From assembly GCF_000740795.1 (NCBI RefSeq), contig NZ_JGYG01000001.1:310001-374000 (forward strand): a stretch of 64,000 nucleotides of DNA. The letters are read 5' to 3'. The first letter of the stretch is position 1. Every line of letters begins with the position of its first letter. This document shows, one piece after another, positions 37,475-46,299 of this stretch. Below the pieces are notes generated by a model. That model made no database searches. It was not told the DNA's origin and worked only from the letters and a program-made list of their open reading frames with translations. This DNA comes from Haematobacter massiliensis. GTDB lineage: Bacteria > Pseudomonadota > Alphaproteobacteria > Rhodobacterales > Rhodobacteraceae. Position numbers and translations under genes: made by a program.

Positions 37475-37738
37475 TTGCCAAGCCGCCTGACCCTCCTGCT
37501 GGCTCCGCCCGTGATCGCGTTGCTTTCCGCCTGTACACCCCCGGACGCGCCGGAACTCCGGACGCTGGGCAGCGCCGAGGCCGCGCGGCAACCCTACCCG
37601 GAAATCGCGCCGACGGCTCCGTTGATCGCCCAGGCCAATACGCGCATCACGCCCGAGGATACCGCGAGCGTGCAGGCCGCCGGCGCAGAGACCGCCCGTC
37701 GTGCGGCGCTTCTGCAGGCCCGGCAGCTCGACCAGTAA
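37475..37738 (+). CDS. Small lipoprotein of unknown function
   Basis: An 87-residue predicted lipoprotein: a hydrophobic signal (RLTLLLAPPVIALLSAC) with lipobox LSAC and the lipidated cysteine at residue 20, then an alanine-rich mature part with no known domain. The start is probably a TTG at 37475, with GGGAG 6 bases upstream; an ATG at 37427 would put 16 extra residues ahead of the signal. It precedes hom by 114 bases on the same strand. Confidence 0.7.
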   Translation: MPSRLTLLLAPPVIALLSACTPPDAPELRTLGSAEAARQPYPEIAPTAPLIAQANTRITPEDTASVQAAGAETARRAALLQARQLDQ

Positions 37739-37852
37739 TCCCCTCGCCCTTGCAACGACGTCACGCCCGCGCCGCCCGGCGAAAAGCGAGCGTTGCGGTG
37801 GCCGCGGCAAGCCGCTAACAGACGCGGGCTGGATTTTGCACTGGAGGATACC

Positions 37853-39139
37853 ATGACCACGCCCCTGCGCCTCGGACTCGCCGGACTCGGCACCGTCGGC
37901 ACCGGCGTGATCCGCATTATTCAGACGCATGCCAACCTGATTACGGCGCGCGCGGGGCGCCCCGTCACGATTTCCGCCGTCTCCGCCCGGGATCGCAAGC
38001 GCAACCGGGGCGTTGATCTGTCGGCCTACGCCTGGGAGGATGATCCCGTGGCGCTGGCCCGCCGGGACGACGTGGACGTCGTTGTGGAAGTGATGGGCGG
38101 GTCCGATGGCCCGGCAAAGGCCGCGACCGAAGCCGCCATCGCCGCAGGCAAGGATGTCGTGACCGCCAACAAGGCACTGCTGGCCCATCACGGCCAGGAA
38201 CTGGCTCGGCAGGTGGAAGCCGCAGGAACTTCGTTGCGGTTCGAAGCGGCCGTCGCTGGCGGCATCCCCGTCATCAAAGCGCTGACCGAGGGGCTTGCGG
38301 GCAACGAGATCAAGCGCGTGATGGGCGTGATGAACGGCACCTGCAACTACATCCTGACCCGGATGGAAAGCGCCGGCCTGCCCTATGAGACGGTGTTCGA
38401 GGAGGCCCGCGCGCTCGGCTATCTGGAGGCGGATCCGAGCCTTGACGTGGACGGGATCGATGCGGGGCACAAGCTCTCGCTCCTTTCCGCCATCGCCTTC
38501 GGAACCGAAGTGGACTTTGATTCGGTCGAACTGGAAGGCATCGGCCAGATCTCCATCGACGACATCCGGCATGCCGGAAACCTTGGCTTCCGCATCAAGC
38601 TTCTGGGTGTTGCGCAGATGACGGGGCGCGGGCTGGAGCAACGGATGACGCCCTGCCTCGTCCCCGCGCAAAGCCCGCTGGGTCAGCTTGAGGGCGGCAC
38701 CAACATGGTCGTGCTGGAGGGCGATGCCGTGGGCCAGATCGTGCTCCGCGGTCCCGGCGCCGGCGAAGGTCCGACCGCTTCCGCTGTCATGGGCGACGTG
38801 ATCGACATTGCGCGCGGCGTGCGGATCCCACCCTTTGGCCGCCCGGCAAGCAGCCTGACACGCGCCATTCCGGCCAAGGCTGCCGTGCCTGCGCCCTACT
38901 ACCTGCGCATGACGCTTCTGGACAAACCCGGTGCACTTGCGCGGATTGCCACGCAACTGGGCGATGCGGGGATCTCCATCGACCGCATGCGCCAGTATGG
39001 GCATAGCGAGCCGACGGCGCCGGTTGTCATCGTGACCCACCGCACGATGCGGGATTCCATCGACGTGGCGCTTGCGGGGTTCCGCGATACCGGGGTCGTC
39101 GTAGGCGAGCCTGTGGCCATTCGGATCGAGGCGGTCTGA
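37853..39139 (+). CDS. hom: Homoserine dehydrogenase
   Basis: Reduces aspartate semialdehyde to homoserine for threonine and methionine synthesis. The 428-residue protein has an N-terminal NAD(P) domain (LGLAGLGTVGTGVI), the catalytic domain (VVTANKALLAHHG, the conserved GVMNGTCNYILTRM, ALGYLEADPSLDVDGIDAGHKLSLL) and a C-terminal ACT domain (about 350-428: LDKPGALARIATQLGDAGISIDRM) for feedback by threonine. ATG 37853 has GGAGG 5 bases upstream. Confidence 0.97.
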   Translation: MTTPLRLGLAGLGTVGTGVIRIIQTHANLITARAGRPVTISAVSARDRKRNRGVDLSAYAWEDDPVALARRDDVDVVVEVMGGSDGPAKAATEAAIAAGKDVVTANKALLAHHGQELARQVEAAGTSLRFEAAVAGGIPVIKALTEGLAGNEIKRVMGVMNGTCNYILTRMESAGLPYETVFEEARALGYLEADPSLDVDGIDAGHKLSLLSAIAFGTEVDFDSVELEGIGQISIDDIRHAGNLGFRIKLLGVAQMTGRGLEQRMTPCLVPAQSPLGQLEGGTNMVVLEGDAVGQIVLRGPGAGEGPTASAVMGDVIDIARGVRIPPFGRPASSLTRAIPAKAAVPAPYYLRMTLLDKPGALARIATQLGDAGISIDRMRQYGHSEPTAPVVIVTHRTMRDSIDVALAGFRDTGVVVGEPVAIRIEAV

Positions 39140-39168
39140 AAAGCAACGCCCTTTGCCATGCCCTGCCG

Positions 39169-39202
39169 ACAAGGCTGCCCTTCGCATGGGCGGCAGCCTT
39201 GT
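39169..39202 (+). terminator. Stem-loop after hom
   Basis: ACAAGGCTGCC (39169-39179) pairs perfectly with GGCAGCCTTGT (39192-39202) over a 12-base loop and is followed by TTTCCCC. It may end the hom transcript; the T-run is short. Confidence 0.5.
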
Positions 39203-39228
39203 TTCCCCGCGTGCACGGGGATAAACCG
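39201..39228 (+). repeat. Isolated 28-nt unit resembling a type I-E CRISPR repeat
   Basis: The unit starts GTTTCCCCG, has a short centre (CGTGCA) and ends CGGGGATAAACCG. The CCCCG/CGGGG arms and the GATAAACCG 3' end are hallmarks of type I-E repeats such as that of E. coli, and the length is exactly right. There is no second copy one repeat-plus-spacer away on either side, and no cas gene in the window. It lies 37 bases before the glpX start. It may be a solo or remnant repeat, or only a look-alike hairpin. Confidence 0.45.
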
Positions 39229-39265
39229 ATGGCACCGAACAACGAACCGCAAGGGGACAGGCCGA

Positions 39266-40228
39266 ATGGCGAATGATGTTGAGTTCCACGACCGCATGCT
39301 TTCTCTGGGCCTTGCCCGCGTGTCGGAGGCGGCGGCGATCGCTTCCGCCCACCTCGTCGGCAGGGGGGATGAGAAGGCCGCGGACCAGGCTGCCGTCAAC
39401 GCCATGCGGAACCAGCTCAACATGCTCGACATCGCCGGGACGGTGGTGATCGGCGAGGGTGAGCGGGACGAGGCCCCGATGCTCTACATCGGCGAGAAGG
39501 TCGGCACCGGCAAGGGTCCGGCGGTCGACATCGCGCTCGACCCGTTGGAAGGCACGACGCTGACGGCGAAGGACATGCCCAACGCGCTCACCGTGATCTC
39601 CATGGCGCCCGCGGGCACGCTGCTGCATGCGCCGGATACCTATATGGAGAAACTCGCCATCGGCCCGGGCTATGAGACGAATCTCGTCACGCTCGAGATG
39701 TCGCCCTCCGAACGGATCGAGCGGCTGGCGAAGGCAAAGGGCGGCAAGCCGTCGGACGTCACCGCCTGTATCCTGGAGCGCGACCGCCATCAGGACCTGA
39801 TCGCCGAGGTTCGGGCGACGGGCGCCGCGATCCGGCTCATCACGGATGGCGACGTTGCGGGAGTGATCCATTGCGCTACACCCGGCAGCGGGATCGACAT
39901 CTACATGGGTTCGGGCGGCGCGCCGGAAGGCGTCCTCGCCGCCTCCGCGCTCAAATGCCTCGGCGGCCAGTTCTACGGGCGTCTGCTGTTCCGCAATGAC
40001 GACGAAATCGGGCGGGCGCGCAAGGCGGGGATCGACGACCTCGACCGCGTCTATCAGCGTGACGACCTCGTTACCGCCGACGTGATCTTCGCCGCGACCG
40101 GCGTGACGGACGGCAACCTCGTTCAGGGGATCAAACGCGAAATCGGCTTCATCACCACCGAAACCATCCTCATGCGGTCCAAGACCGGCTCCGTCCGCCG
40201 GATGACCTACCGCAACCCGGTGAAGTGA
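39266..40228 (+). CDS. glpX: Class II fructose-1,6-bisphosphatase
   Basis: Gluconeogenic phosphatase, metal dependent; related enzymes may also take sedoheptulose bisphosphate. The 320-residue protein has the GlpX marks VIGEGERDEAPMLYIGE, the metal-binding DIALDPLEGTTLTAK, and TDGDVAGVIHCATPGSGIDIYMGSGGAPEGVLAA. ATG 39266 has AAGGGGA about 9 bases upstream. It overlaps recJ by GTGA. hom-glpX-recJ is a familiar order in Rhodobacterales. Confidence 0.96.
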   Translation: MANDVEFHDRMLSLGLARVSEAAAIASAHLVGRGDEKAADQAAVNAMRNQLNMLDIAGTVVIGEGERDEAPMLYIGEKVGTGKGPAVDIALDPLEGTTLTAKDMPNALTVISMAPAGTLLHAPDTYMEKLAIGPGYETNLVTLEMSPSERIERLAKAKGGKPSDVTACILERDRHQDLIAEVRATGAAIRLITDGDVAGVIHCATPGSGIDIYMGSGGAPEGVLAASALKCLGGQFYGRLLFRNDDEIGRARKAGIDDLDRVYQRDDLVTADVIFAATGVTDGNLVQGIKREIGFITTETILMRSKTGSVRRMTYRNPVK

Positions 40229-41982
40229 CCGAGGCGGCGGCCCTCCTCCGCCCCGCCTTCCTTGGCGTCGAGCGGTCCGCGACCGGGCGGCGCTGGGTCG
40301 GCCCCGGGATAGAGGAGGACCGTCTCGCGGAAGCCATGACGCAGGCCACGCGCCTGCCCCTGCCCCTTTGCCGGGTGCTTGTCCGGCAGGGGGTGACGGC
40401 ACAGGATGCCGCGCTTTACTGTGCCCCCGCGCTCCGCGATCTGCTTCCCGATCCGCTGAGCCTCCGCGACATGGCACAGGCCGCGCAGCGCTTTGTCACG
40501 TGTTTGAAACGGCGGGAGCGGATTGCCGTCTTCGCTGATTACGATGTTGATGGCGGCTCCTCCGCCGCGCTGCTCATCACCTGGCTTCGTCACTTCGGCC
40601 ATGGCGCGACGCTCTACATTCCCGACCGGATTGACGAAGGCTACGGCCCCAATCCACCCGCGATGCGGAAATTGGCGGAAGGTCACGATCTCATCGTCTG
40701 CGTGGATTGCGGAACGCTGTCGCATGAGGCGATCGCCGCGGCGGCGGGGACGGATGTCGTCGTGCTCGATCACCATCTCGGCGGCGAGACGCTGCCGGAC
40801 GCGCTGGCGGTGGTGAACCCGAACCGTCAGGATGAGAGTGGCGATCTGAGCCATCTCTGTGCGGCCTCCGTTGTGTTCTTGATGCTGGTAGAGGCCAATC
40901 GCCAGCTCCGCGGCGAGGGGGTCACTGGGCCGGATCTGATGGCGCTGCTCGATCTTGTGGCGCTTGCGACGGTCGCAGATGTGGCGCCACTTGTCGGTGT
41001 GAACCGGGCTTTCGTGCGACAGGGGCTGAAGGTCATGGGGCGGCGGCAGCGGGCGGGCCTGACCGCGCTGGCCGATGTCGCGCGGATGGACCGCGCCCCT
41101 ACCCCATATCACCTCGGCTTCCTGCTCGGCCCGCGCGTGAATGCCGGCGGTCGGATTGGCGCGGCCGATCTCGGAGCACGGCTGCTCGCGACGGATGACC
41201 CGCATGAGGCCGAAGCGCTTGCCGCCCGGCTTGACACCCTCAATACCGAGCGGCGGGACATTGAGGCCCGGGTGAGGGAGGCCGCGCTGGCGCAGGCGGA
41301 ACTCCGCGGACTGGACGGGCCGCTCGTCTGGGCGGCGGGAGAAGGCTGGCATCCCGGCGTGGTTGGGATCGTGGCTGCGCGCCTGAAGGAGGCGACCAAC
41401 CGCCCCGCCGTTGTCATCGGGCTGAATGACGGAGAGGGCAAGGGATCAGGTCGGTCCGTGGCGGGCGTCGATCTGGGCGCCGCAATCCACCGCGTCGCCT
41501 CGGAGGGGCTACTGCTGCGCGGCGGAGGTCACAAGATGGCCGCGGGGCTGACAGTGGAACCCGCCCATATGGAACAGGCGATGGCGCGGCTGGCAGAGCT
41601 GCTGGCCCGTCAAGGCGCAGGAACGCTGGGGCCGGCCGATCTGAAGCTGGACGGTCTTCTGACTTCTGGCGCGGCAACCATCCAGATGATCGGAGAGATG
41701 GAAACTGCGGGGCCTTTCGGGGCAGGCGCTCCTGCCCCACGGTTCGCTTTTCCCGACCAGAGGGTGTCCTCTCTGAAAGTCTTCGGCAACGGCCACATCC
41801 GCGCGCGGTTTTCTGACGGAACAGGTACGGTGGAGGGTATCGCCTTCGGAGCCGCCGAAACTCCGTTGGGACAGGCGTTGAAGGACGGCTCCTACCTGCA
41901 TGTCGCGGGTCGGGTAGAGGTTGATGAATGGCAGGGGCGGCAACGCGTACAGCTGCGCCTCGAAGATGTAGCCCAGCCATGA
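40225..41982 (+). CDS. recJ: Single-stranded-DNA exonuclease RecJ
   Basis: 5'-3' exonuclease acting in recombination and mismatch repair. The 585-residue protein has the DHH phosphoesterase motifs: FADYDVDGGSSAALL, CVDCGTLSHEAI, VVLDHHLGGETLPDALAVVNPN, and the DHHA1 motif GRSVAGVDLGAAI with LRGGGHKMAAGL, then a C-terminal OB-fold-like domain (about 470-585). The start is GTG 40225, coupled to glpX. The minus-strand terminator of the next gene touches its stop. Confidence 0.95.
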   Translation: MTEAAALLRPAFLGVERSATGRRWVGPGIEEDRLAEAMTQATRLPLPLCRVLVRQGVTAQDAALYCAPALRDLLPDPLSLRDMAQAAQRFVTCLKRRERIAVFADYDVDGGSSAALLITWLRHFGHGATLYIPDRIDEGYGPNPPAMRKLAEGHDLIVCVDCGTLSHEAIAAAAGTDVVVLDHHLGGETLPDALAVVNPNRQDESGDLSHLCAASVVFLMLVEANRQLRGEGVTGPDLMALLDLVALATVADVAPLVGVNRAFVRQGLKVMGRRQRAGLTALADVARMDRAPTPYHLGFLLGPRVNAGGRIGAADLGARLLATDDPHEAEALAARLDTLNTERRDIEARVREAALAQAELRGLDGPLVWAAGEGWHPGVVGIVAARLKEATNRPAVVIGLNDGEGKGSGRSVAGVDLGAAIHRVASEGLLLRGGGHKMAAGLTVEPAHMEQAMARLAELLARQGAGTLGPADLKLDGLLTSGAATIQMIGEMETAGPFGAGAPAPRFAFPDQRVSSLKVFGNGHIRARFSDGTGTVEGIAFGAAETPLGQALKDGSYLHVAGRVEVDEWQGRQRVQLRLEDVAQP

Positions 41983-42008
41983 AAAAGGCGCGGGACCGAT
42001 CCCGCGCC
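41983..42008 (-). terminator. Rho-independent terminator of the GlsB-like gene
   Basis: GGCGCGGGA (41987-41995) pairs perfectly with 42000-42008 over a 4-base loop. On the minus strand the stem is followed by TTTTT, which abuts the recJ stop codon. Confidence 0.75.
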
Positions 42009-42034
42009 ATCTCTCCGACACTCGTCGATAGGGT

Positions 42035-42295
42035 TTATCTCGCTCCGCGGAACATTCGCGCCAGCGCGATGAGAATACAGGCACCAATCACGCCAGCGAC
42101 GAGATAGCCCGGCCATCCGCCAAAACCCACACCCATGAAGCCGAGCAGGAAACTGGCCACTGCCGCGCCGACGATGCCGAGAATAACGTTCAGAAAGACG
42201 CCCGTATCGCTCTTCATCAGGGCAGACGCGGCCCAACCGGCGATACCGCCAATAATGATCGCTGCGATCCAGCCGACCTGAGCAGAATTTTCCAT
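42035..42295 (-). CDS. GlsB/YeaQ/YmgE family stress-response membrane protein
   Basis: An 86-residue protein with three hydrophobic segments and glycine-rich motifs (IIIGGIAGWAASALMKSDTG, ILGIVGAAVASFLLG, VAGVIGACILIALARMF). This matches the transglycosylase-associated (YeaQ/YmgE/GlsB) family, small inner-membrane proteins linked to envelope stress. Function is not known in detail. It is followed by a clear terminator and is downstream of another small membrane protein. Confidence 0.9.
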   Translation of the reverse strand: MENSAQVGWIAAIIIGGIAGWAASALMKSDTGVFLNVILGIVGAAVASFLLGFMGVGFGGWPGYLVAGVIGACILIALARMFRGAR

Positions 42296-42382
42296 CCATT
42301 CCTCCTAGCCGAAAGGCAAGAAATCGGCGGTCTTTTGAAAGACCGGTCTGGCCGCCGCGCAGACCGGAAGACTGATCGCCGC

Positions 42383-42673
42383 TTACCAGTTATCTTCGGC
42401 AGAAGAGCGACCTGCCAGATAACCGAGGCCCAGGCAGGTAAGCGCCACGACCGAAAGCACGGTGGCCGCGCTACCCGGATTTTCGCGTGCTACATCGCCC
42501 ATGACGCGCGCCTGCGTACGGAATTGCTTGGCCGCCACATTTGCATGATCCTGGGCAACATCATAAAATTCGTGCCCACGCTCCGAAAGATCGCCTCGCA
42601 GGCTGTGCAGCTGCTTCTGGAGGTCGGAAATCTGGCTCTCGATCGAGCGGCGGATATCATCGGTCTTGGTCAT
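42383..42673 (-). CDS. YqjD/ElaB-like (DUF883-type) membrane protein
   Basis: A 96-residue protein with a charged N-terminal coiled-coil (ISDLQKQLHSLRGDLSERG), an amphipathic middle (AQDHANVAAKQFRTQARVMGDVARENP) and one C-terminal span (AATVLSVVALTCLGLGYLAG). This is the plan of the YqjD/ElaB/YgaM family of tail-anchored proteins, which in E. coli bind ribosomes in stationary phase. Family assignment is by shape more than by strict motif. It lies upstream of the GlsB-like gene, so both may be stress genes. Confidence 0.75.
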   Translation of the reverse strand: MTKTDDIRRSIESQISDLQKQLHSLRGDLSERGHEFYDVAQDHANVAAKQFRTQARVMGDVARENPGSAATVLSVVALTCLGLGYLAGRSSAEDNW

Positions 42674-42749
42674 CGGTTTCTCCTGAGGGAGCTTTTGTTC
42701 TGCGGGCCAACGCAGAACACCGCCAACGGTTCCCGGCGTGACAAGGATT

Positions 42750-43694
42750 TCAGCGGCGGACGCGACCCTCTATCACCTTCCAGATCGCTTCCGCCGTATT
42801 CGTTCCGTCGAAGCGCTCGAGCTCCTGTATCCCCGTGGGCGAGGTAAGGTTGATTTCGGTGAGCCAGTCGCCGATGACATCTATTCCCACGAATATCTGG
42901 CCCTTCTCGCGCAGTGTCGGTCCGATGGCCGCACAAATTTCCCTGTCGCGCTCCGTGAGGGAGACCTTCTCCGGCCTGCCGCCGACATGCATATTGGACC
43001 GTGTTTCCCCCGCTTGAGGCACGCGGTTGATCGCGCCGACCGGCTCTCCGTCCACGAGAATGACCCGCTTGTCACCCTTTGCCACGGCAGGAAGGAATTT
43101 CTGCACGATCAGCGGCTCACGAGAGAACCCCGTGAACAGTTCATAAAGCGAGGAGAGGTTTCGGTCGTTCTCGTCCAGCCGGAATACCCCTGCGCCACCA
43201 TTGCCATAAAGCGGCTTCAGAATGATGTCCCCATGGTCCGCCTTGAACGCGCGGATCGTATCCAGATCGCGGGCGATGGCGGTCGGCGGCGTCAGGTCGG
43301 GAAACTGGAGGACCAGCAGCTTTTCCGGCGCATTCCGCACCCAGAAAGGATCGTTCACCACCAGCGTTCTGGGGTGAATGAGATCGAGCAGATGAGTCGT
43401 CGTGATATATGCCATGTCGAAGGGCGGATCCTGCCGGAGCCAGACCACGTCAAAGTCGGAAAGCCGCACATCCTCCAACTCACCGAGCGTGAAGTGATCG
43501 CCCTTCACCCGGCGAACCGTCAGCGGATGCCCCTTTGCCCTGACCTCTCCCTCCCGGAAGTAAAGCTTGTCTGGGGTATAGTAGAACAGCCGGTGACCGC
43601 GCTTCTGCGCCTCCTCCGCAATGCGGAAGGTGCTGTCCGCATCGATATTGACCGGACCGATCGGGTCCATCTGAATGGCGACGTTCAGGGTCAT
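42750..43694 (-). CDS. gshB: Glutathione synthetase
   Basis: Joins gamma-glutamylcysteine and glycine with ATP. The 314-residue protein has the prokaryotic GshB layout: N-terminal [23 protein letters not shown], the [16 protein letters not shown] segment, ATP-grasp motifs ([49 protein letters not shown]) and [21 protein letters not shown] with metal-binding Glu and Asn. ATG 43694 has GGAG 8 bases upstream. Confidence 0.96.
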   Translation of the reverse strand: MTLNVAIQMDPIGPVNIDADSTFRIAEEAQKRGHRLFYYTPDKLYFREGEVRAKGHPLTVRRVKGDHFTLGELEDVRLSDFDVVWLRQDPPFDMAYITTTHLLDLIHPRTLVVNDPFWVRNAPEKLLVLQFPDLTPPTAIARDLDTIRAFKADHGDIILKPLYGNGGAGVFRLDENDRNLSSLYELFTGFSREPLIVQKFLPAVAKGDKRVILVDGEPVGAINRVPQAGETRSNMHVGGRPEKVSLTERDREICAAIGPTLREKGQIFVGIDVIGDWLTEINLTSPTGIQELERFDGTNTAEAIWKVIEGRVRR

Positions 43695-43760
43695 GCCTGT
43701 CTCCAGAGAAGCTTCTGCCCCTGAATGACGCAAGCCCGGCTGCGATGCAATCTGCCCGCC

Positions 43761-44114
43761 TCAGGCCATGAGTGCGTTTTGCAGCGTTTCGACATGGCCC
43801 GTGGCATCGACAAGCGCCACATCGAAGCGCGACGGAGAGGAAAGGCCCGCGGGCAGCTGCGAAAGATATTCCTCCGCCGCGCGCAGCAGCCGCATTGTCT
43901 GCCGGGGGCCAAGGCGTTCAGCCGCGCGCGCGATCGTCGCCGCCCTCTTCACCTCGACGAAGATCACGCCCTCCCCCTGCTGAAAGATAAGGTCGATCTC
44001 TCCCGCTCGCCCACGCCAGCGCTCTGCAAGGCAGTGTGCACCGGCCTGCGTATAGTGTCGAAGGACGGAAGCCTCTGCCGCCAGGCCAGAGTGGTATCGC
44101 GTCGCGCCGTCCAT
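43761..44114 (-). CDS. yraN: YraN family endonuclease-like protein (UPF0102)
   Basis: A 117-residue protein of the YraN family, a restriction-endonuclease-like fold of unproven role (linked to recombination or repair). The conserved core is visible: GLAAEASVLRHYTQAGAHCLAERWRGRAGEIDLI followed by VIFVEVKRAAT, giving the E...D...E-x-K metal-site pattern. Start ATG 44114 has AAGGAG 4-5 bases upstream, placed at the very end of rsmI, so the two are coupled. Confidence 0.9.
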   Translation of the reverse strand: MDGATRYHSGLAAEASVLRHYTQAGAHCLAERWRGRAGEIDLIFQQGEGVIFVEVKRAATIARAAERLGPRQTMRLLRAAEEYLSQLPAGLSSPSRFDVALVDATGHVETLQNALMA

Positions 44115-44115
44115 G

Positions 44116-44988
44116 CTACTCCTTTTTCTCTCCCTGCAGCGTAAGTGCCGTCTGATATACATCGCGTCGCTGTAGGTTGAATCTCGCAGCAACTTCTGCA
44201 GCGGCGTCCTTCACCCTCAGGCGCCCCAGAGCCTCCCGCAGCGCTTCCTCCACCTCCGCAGGGTCTGCCTCACCCTCCCCCGGACGATCCACCAGAACCA
44301 CGACTTCCCCCTTCACGTCTCGCCCCGCGAAAGCTCCCTCCAGTTCCGCCAATGTGCCCCGGCTCACCTCCTCGAACCGTTTGGTGAGTTCGCGGCAGAC
44401 AACCGCCTGCCGCTGCCCTCCCCATGATGCGCTCAGTTCTCCTAACAATCGGTGAACGCGCTTGGGAGATTCATAAAAGATCACTGTCGCCGCGGTGTCC
44501 GAGAGACCTGCAATCGCCCTCTGCCGTGGGCCACCCTGCTGGGGGAGAAAGCCTGCGAACAGGAAGCGGTCGCTGGGCAGACCTGAAATGGTCAGCGCTG
44601 CAAGGACCGCCGAGGGCCCCGGCGCGGAGGTGACGGTGAACCCCTCGGCAATCGCGGCGCGGCCAAGCTGAAAGCCCGGATCGGCGACCAATGGCGTCCC
44701 TGCTTCGGAAGCATAGGCCACCGACCTCCCCTCCCCCAACGCCCGAAGCAGGCGCGGGCGCGCGGTCTCTCCGTTGTGGTCGTGATAGGCGACGAGCGGC
44801 CTGTCACCCAGCGCGATGCCGTGGATCTCCATCAGATGCCGAAGCGTCCGGGTGTCTTCTGCCGACAGAACATCCGCCGTCGCCAGAATATCGAGGGCAC
44901 GAAGGGTGATATCCCGCGCGGCGCCGATCGGCGTCGCAATGAAATACAGGCCCGGGGCGAGCGGCCCCCTATCGCCGATGGAATGCAT
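44116..44988 (-). CDS. rsmI: 16S rRNA (cytidine-1402-2'-O)-methyltransferase
   Basis: Methylates the ribose of C1402 in the ribosomal P site. The 290-residue SAM-dependent enzyme of the tetrapyrrole-methylase fold has GLYFIATPIGAARDITLRALDIL, the family motif LSAEDTRTLRHLM, VAYASEAGTPLVADPGFQL and APGPSAVLAALTISGLP. It is divergent from the LpoA-like gene and upstream of yraN, the same gene cluster (rsmI, lpoA, yraN) as in enterobacteria but with yraN on the rsmI side. Confidence 0.95.
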   Translation of the reverse strand: MHSIGDRGPLAPGLYFIATPIGAARDITLRALDILATADVLSAEDTRTLRHLMEIHGIALGDRPLVAYHDHNGETARPRLLRALGEGRSVAYASEAGTPLVADPGFQLGRAAIAEGFTVTSAPGPSAVLAALTISGLPSDRFLFAGFLPQQGGPRQRAIAGLSDTAATVIFYESPKRVHRLLGELSASWGGQRQAVVCRELTKRFEEVSRGTLAELEGAFAGRDVKGEVVVLVDRPGEGEADPAEVEEALREALGRLRVKDAAAEVAARFNLQRRDVYQTALTLQGEKKE

Positions 44989-45003
44989 CTATGCCGCTTT
45001 CTG

Positions 45004-45032
45004 TTTACTTATATACCCACCCCACCTAGCAT
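45004..45032 (+). promoter_or_regulatory. Candidate promoter of the lpoA-glnD-murJ block
   Basis: TTTACT (45004-45009) and TAGCAT (45027-45032) are spaced by 17 bases, 70 bases upstream of the LpoA-like gene. It lies in the AT-rich divergent region shared with rsmI. Confidence 0.35.
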
Positions 45033-45102
45033 TTCAGTGAGGTCGCCCTAGACTTCGCGTGAACGCCCGGCCCAACGGGCCGTCAGCCAGAGGGATAGCC
45101 GC

Positions 45103-46299
45103 ATGACCGACGCCGTGACACGTCGCCCGTTTTTCACCCGCCCGATCGGTATCCGCAACCTCTTCCGCAGCGCAACCGGACTTCTGGCGGCAGGAGCGCT
45201 CGCGGCCTGTGCGCCAACAGGGAATGTGAGTCGCGGCACCGTCAACCCCTCTCAGCCTGTTCAGGTGGCCCTTCTGCTGCCCCAGAGCGCGAATGCGAGC
45301 GACCGTCTGGTCGCACAGAACCTCGAAAACGCCGCGCGTCTTGCCATCGCGGATCTGCAGGGGGTGAGTATAGATCTGCGGGTCTACGATACGGCGGGAA
45401 ACCCGACGCAGGCCTCCGCCATGGCGCTGCGGGCTGCGGATGAGGGCGCGAAGATCATTCTGGGACCGATCCACGCACAGGATGCCAACGCTGCCGGAAG
45501 CGCCGTCGCCTCTCGCGGGATAAACGTGCTCAGCTTCTCCAACAACTCCGATATCGCCGGTGGGAATGTTTTTGTCCTGGGCCAGACATTTGCCAATTCC
45601 GCTGATCGGTTGATGCGGTTCGCGGCCGGTCAGGGCCGTCGCGACATCGTGGTGGTGAGCGATCCTGATGCCTCCGGTCAGGTGGGGCGCCGCGCCATCG
45701 AAACGGCCGCAGCCGCCAATGGCATCCGCGTCGCGGGTGCAGAGAGCTATGAGCTTTCGCAGCAGGGTGTGACTGCCGCCGCGCCGAATATAGCCACCAC
45801 CGTGCGCAATACCGGCGCGAGCGGTGTGTTCTTTACCGCAGGGACGGCGGGCGCCCTGCCGATGCTCACGCAGCTTCTCCGCGACAATGGCATCGATCCC
45901 AATGTCACCGCGTTCTATGGTCTGACACGTTGGGACGTGCCGGCAAGTGCAGTCACCACGCCGTCGCTTCAGGGAGGCTATTTCGCCGTTCCGGATCCGT
46001 CCATCACGGCGCAGTTCAACGCCCGTTACGCAGGGACTTACGGCGCCGCCCCGCATCCTCTCGCGGCACTGGCCTATGACGGCATCGCCGCCATCGGTGC
46101 TGCGCTCCGCTCAGGCCGGGCGGATCCGCTGGGCCGAGCCTCCCTGACCCAGCCTTCCGGCTTTGTCGGTGCGAATGGTGTCTTCCGATTCACCGCAGAC
46201 GGCAGTAACCAAAGGGCATTGGCTGTTGCGCAACTCCGCGACAACAGGGTCGAAGTGGTGGAAAATGCCCCCAGAAGCTTCAGCGGTGCCGGTTCCTGA
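45103..46299 (+). CDS. Penicillin-binding protein activator (LpoA C-domain-like) lipoprotein
   Basis: A 398-residue lipoprotein with lipobox LAAC (cysteine at residue 36, after a long basic N-region) and a periplasmic-binding-protein fold similar to the C-terminal domain of LpoA (VQVALLLPQSANASDRLVAQNLENAARLAI; ILGPIHAQDANAAGSAVASRGINVLSFSNN). In E. coli LpoA activates PBP1A from the outer membrane. The TPR-like N-terminal domain of gammaproteobacterial LpoA is absent. A PBP1A gene lies 9 kb downstream. Next to rsmI/yraN as in enterobacteria. It could also be a leucine-binding-type sensor, but context favours LpoA. Confidence 0.85.
   Translation: MTDAVTRRPFFTRPIGIRNLFRSATGLLAAGALAACAPTGNVSRGTVNPSQPVQVALLLPQSANASDRLVAQNLENAARLAIADLQGVSIDLRVYDTAGNPTQASAMALRAADEGAKIILGPIHAQDANAAGSAVASRGINVLSFSNNSDIAGGNVFVLGQTFANSADRLMRFAAGQGRRDIVVVSDPDASGQVGRRAIETAAAANGIRVAGAESYELSQQGVTAAAPNIATTVRNTGASGVFFTAGTAGALPMLTQLLRDNGIDPNVTAFYGLTRWDVPASAVTTPSLQGGYFAVPDPSITAQFNARYAGTYGAAPHPLAALAYDGIAAIGAALRSGRADPLGRASLTQPSGFVGANGVFRFTADGSNQRALAVAQLRDNRVEVVENAPRSFSGAGS

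Noticed and set aside
37133-40477. Very long minus-strand open frame (over 1,100 codons)
   Set aside because: It is antisense to hom and glpX, which have clear family motifs and ribosome sites. High GC content leaves few stops in the opposite frame.
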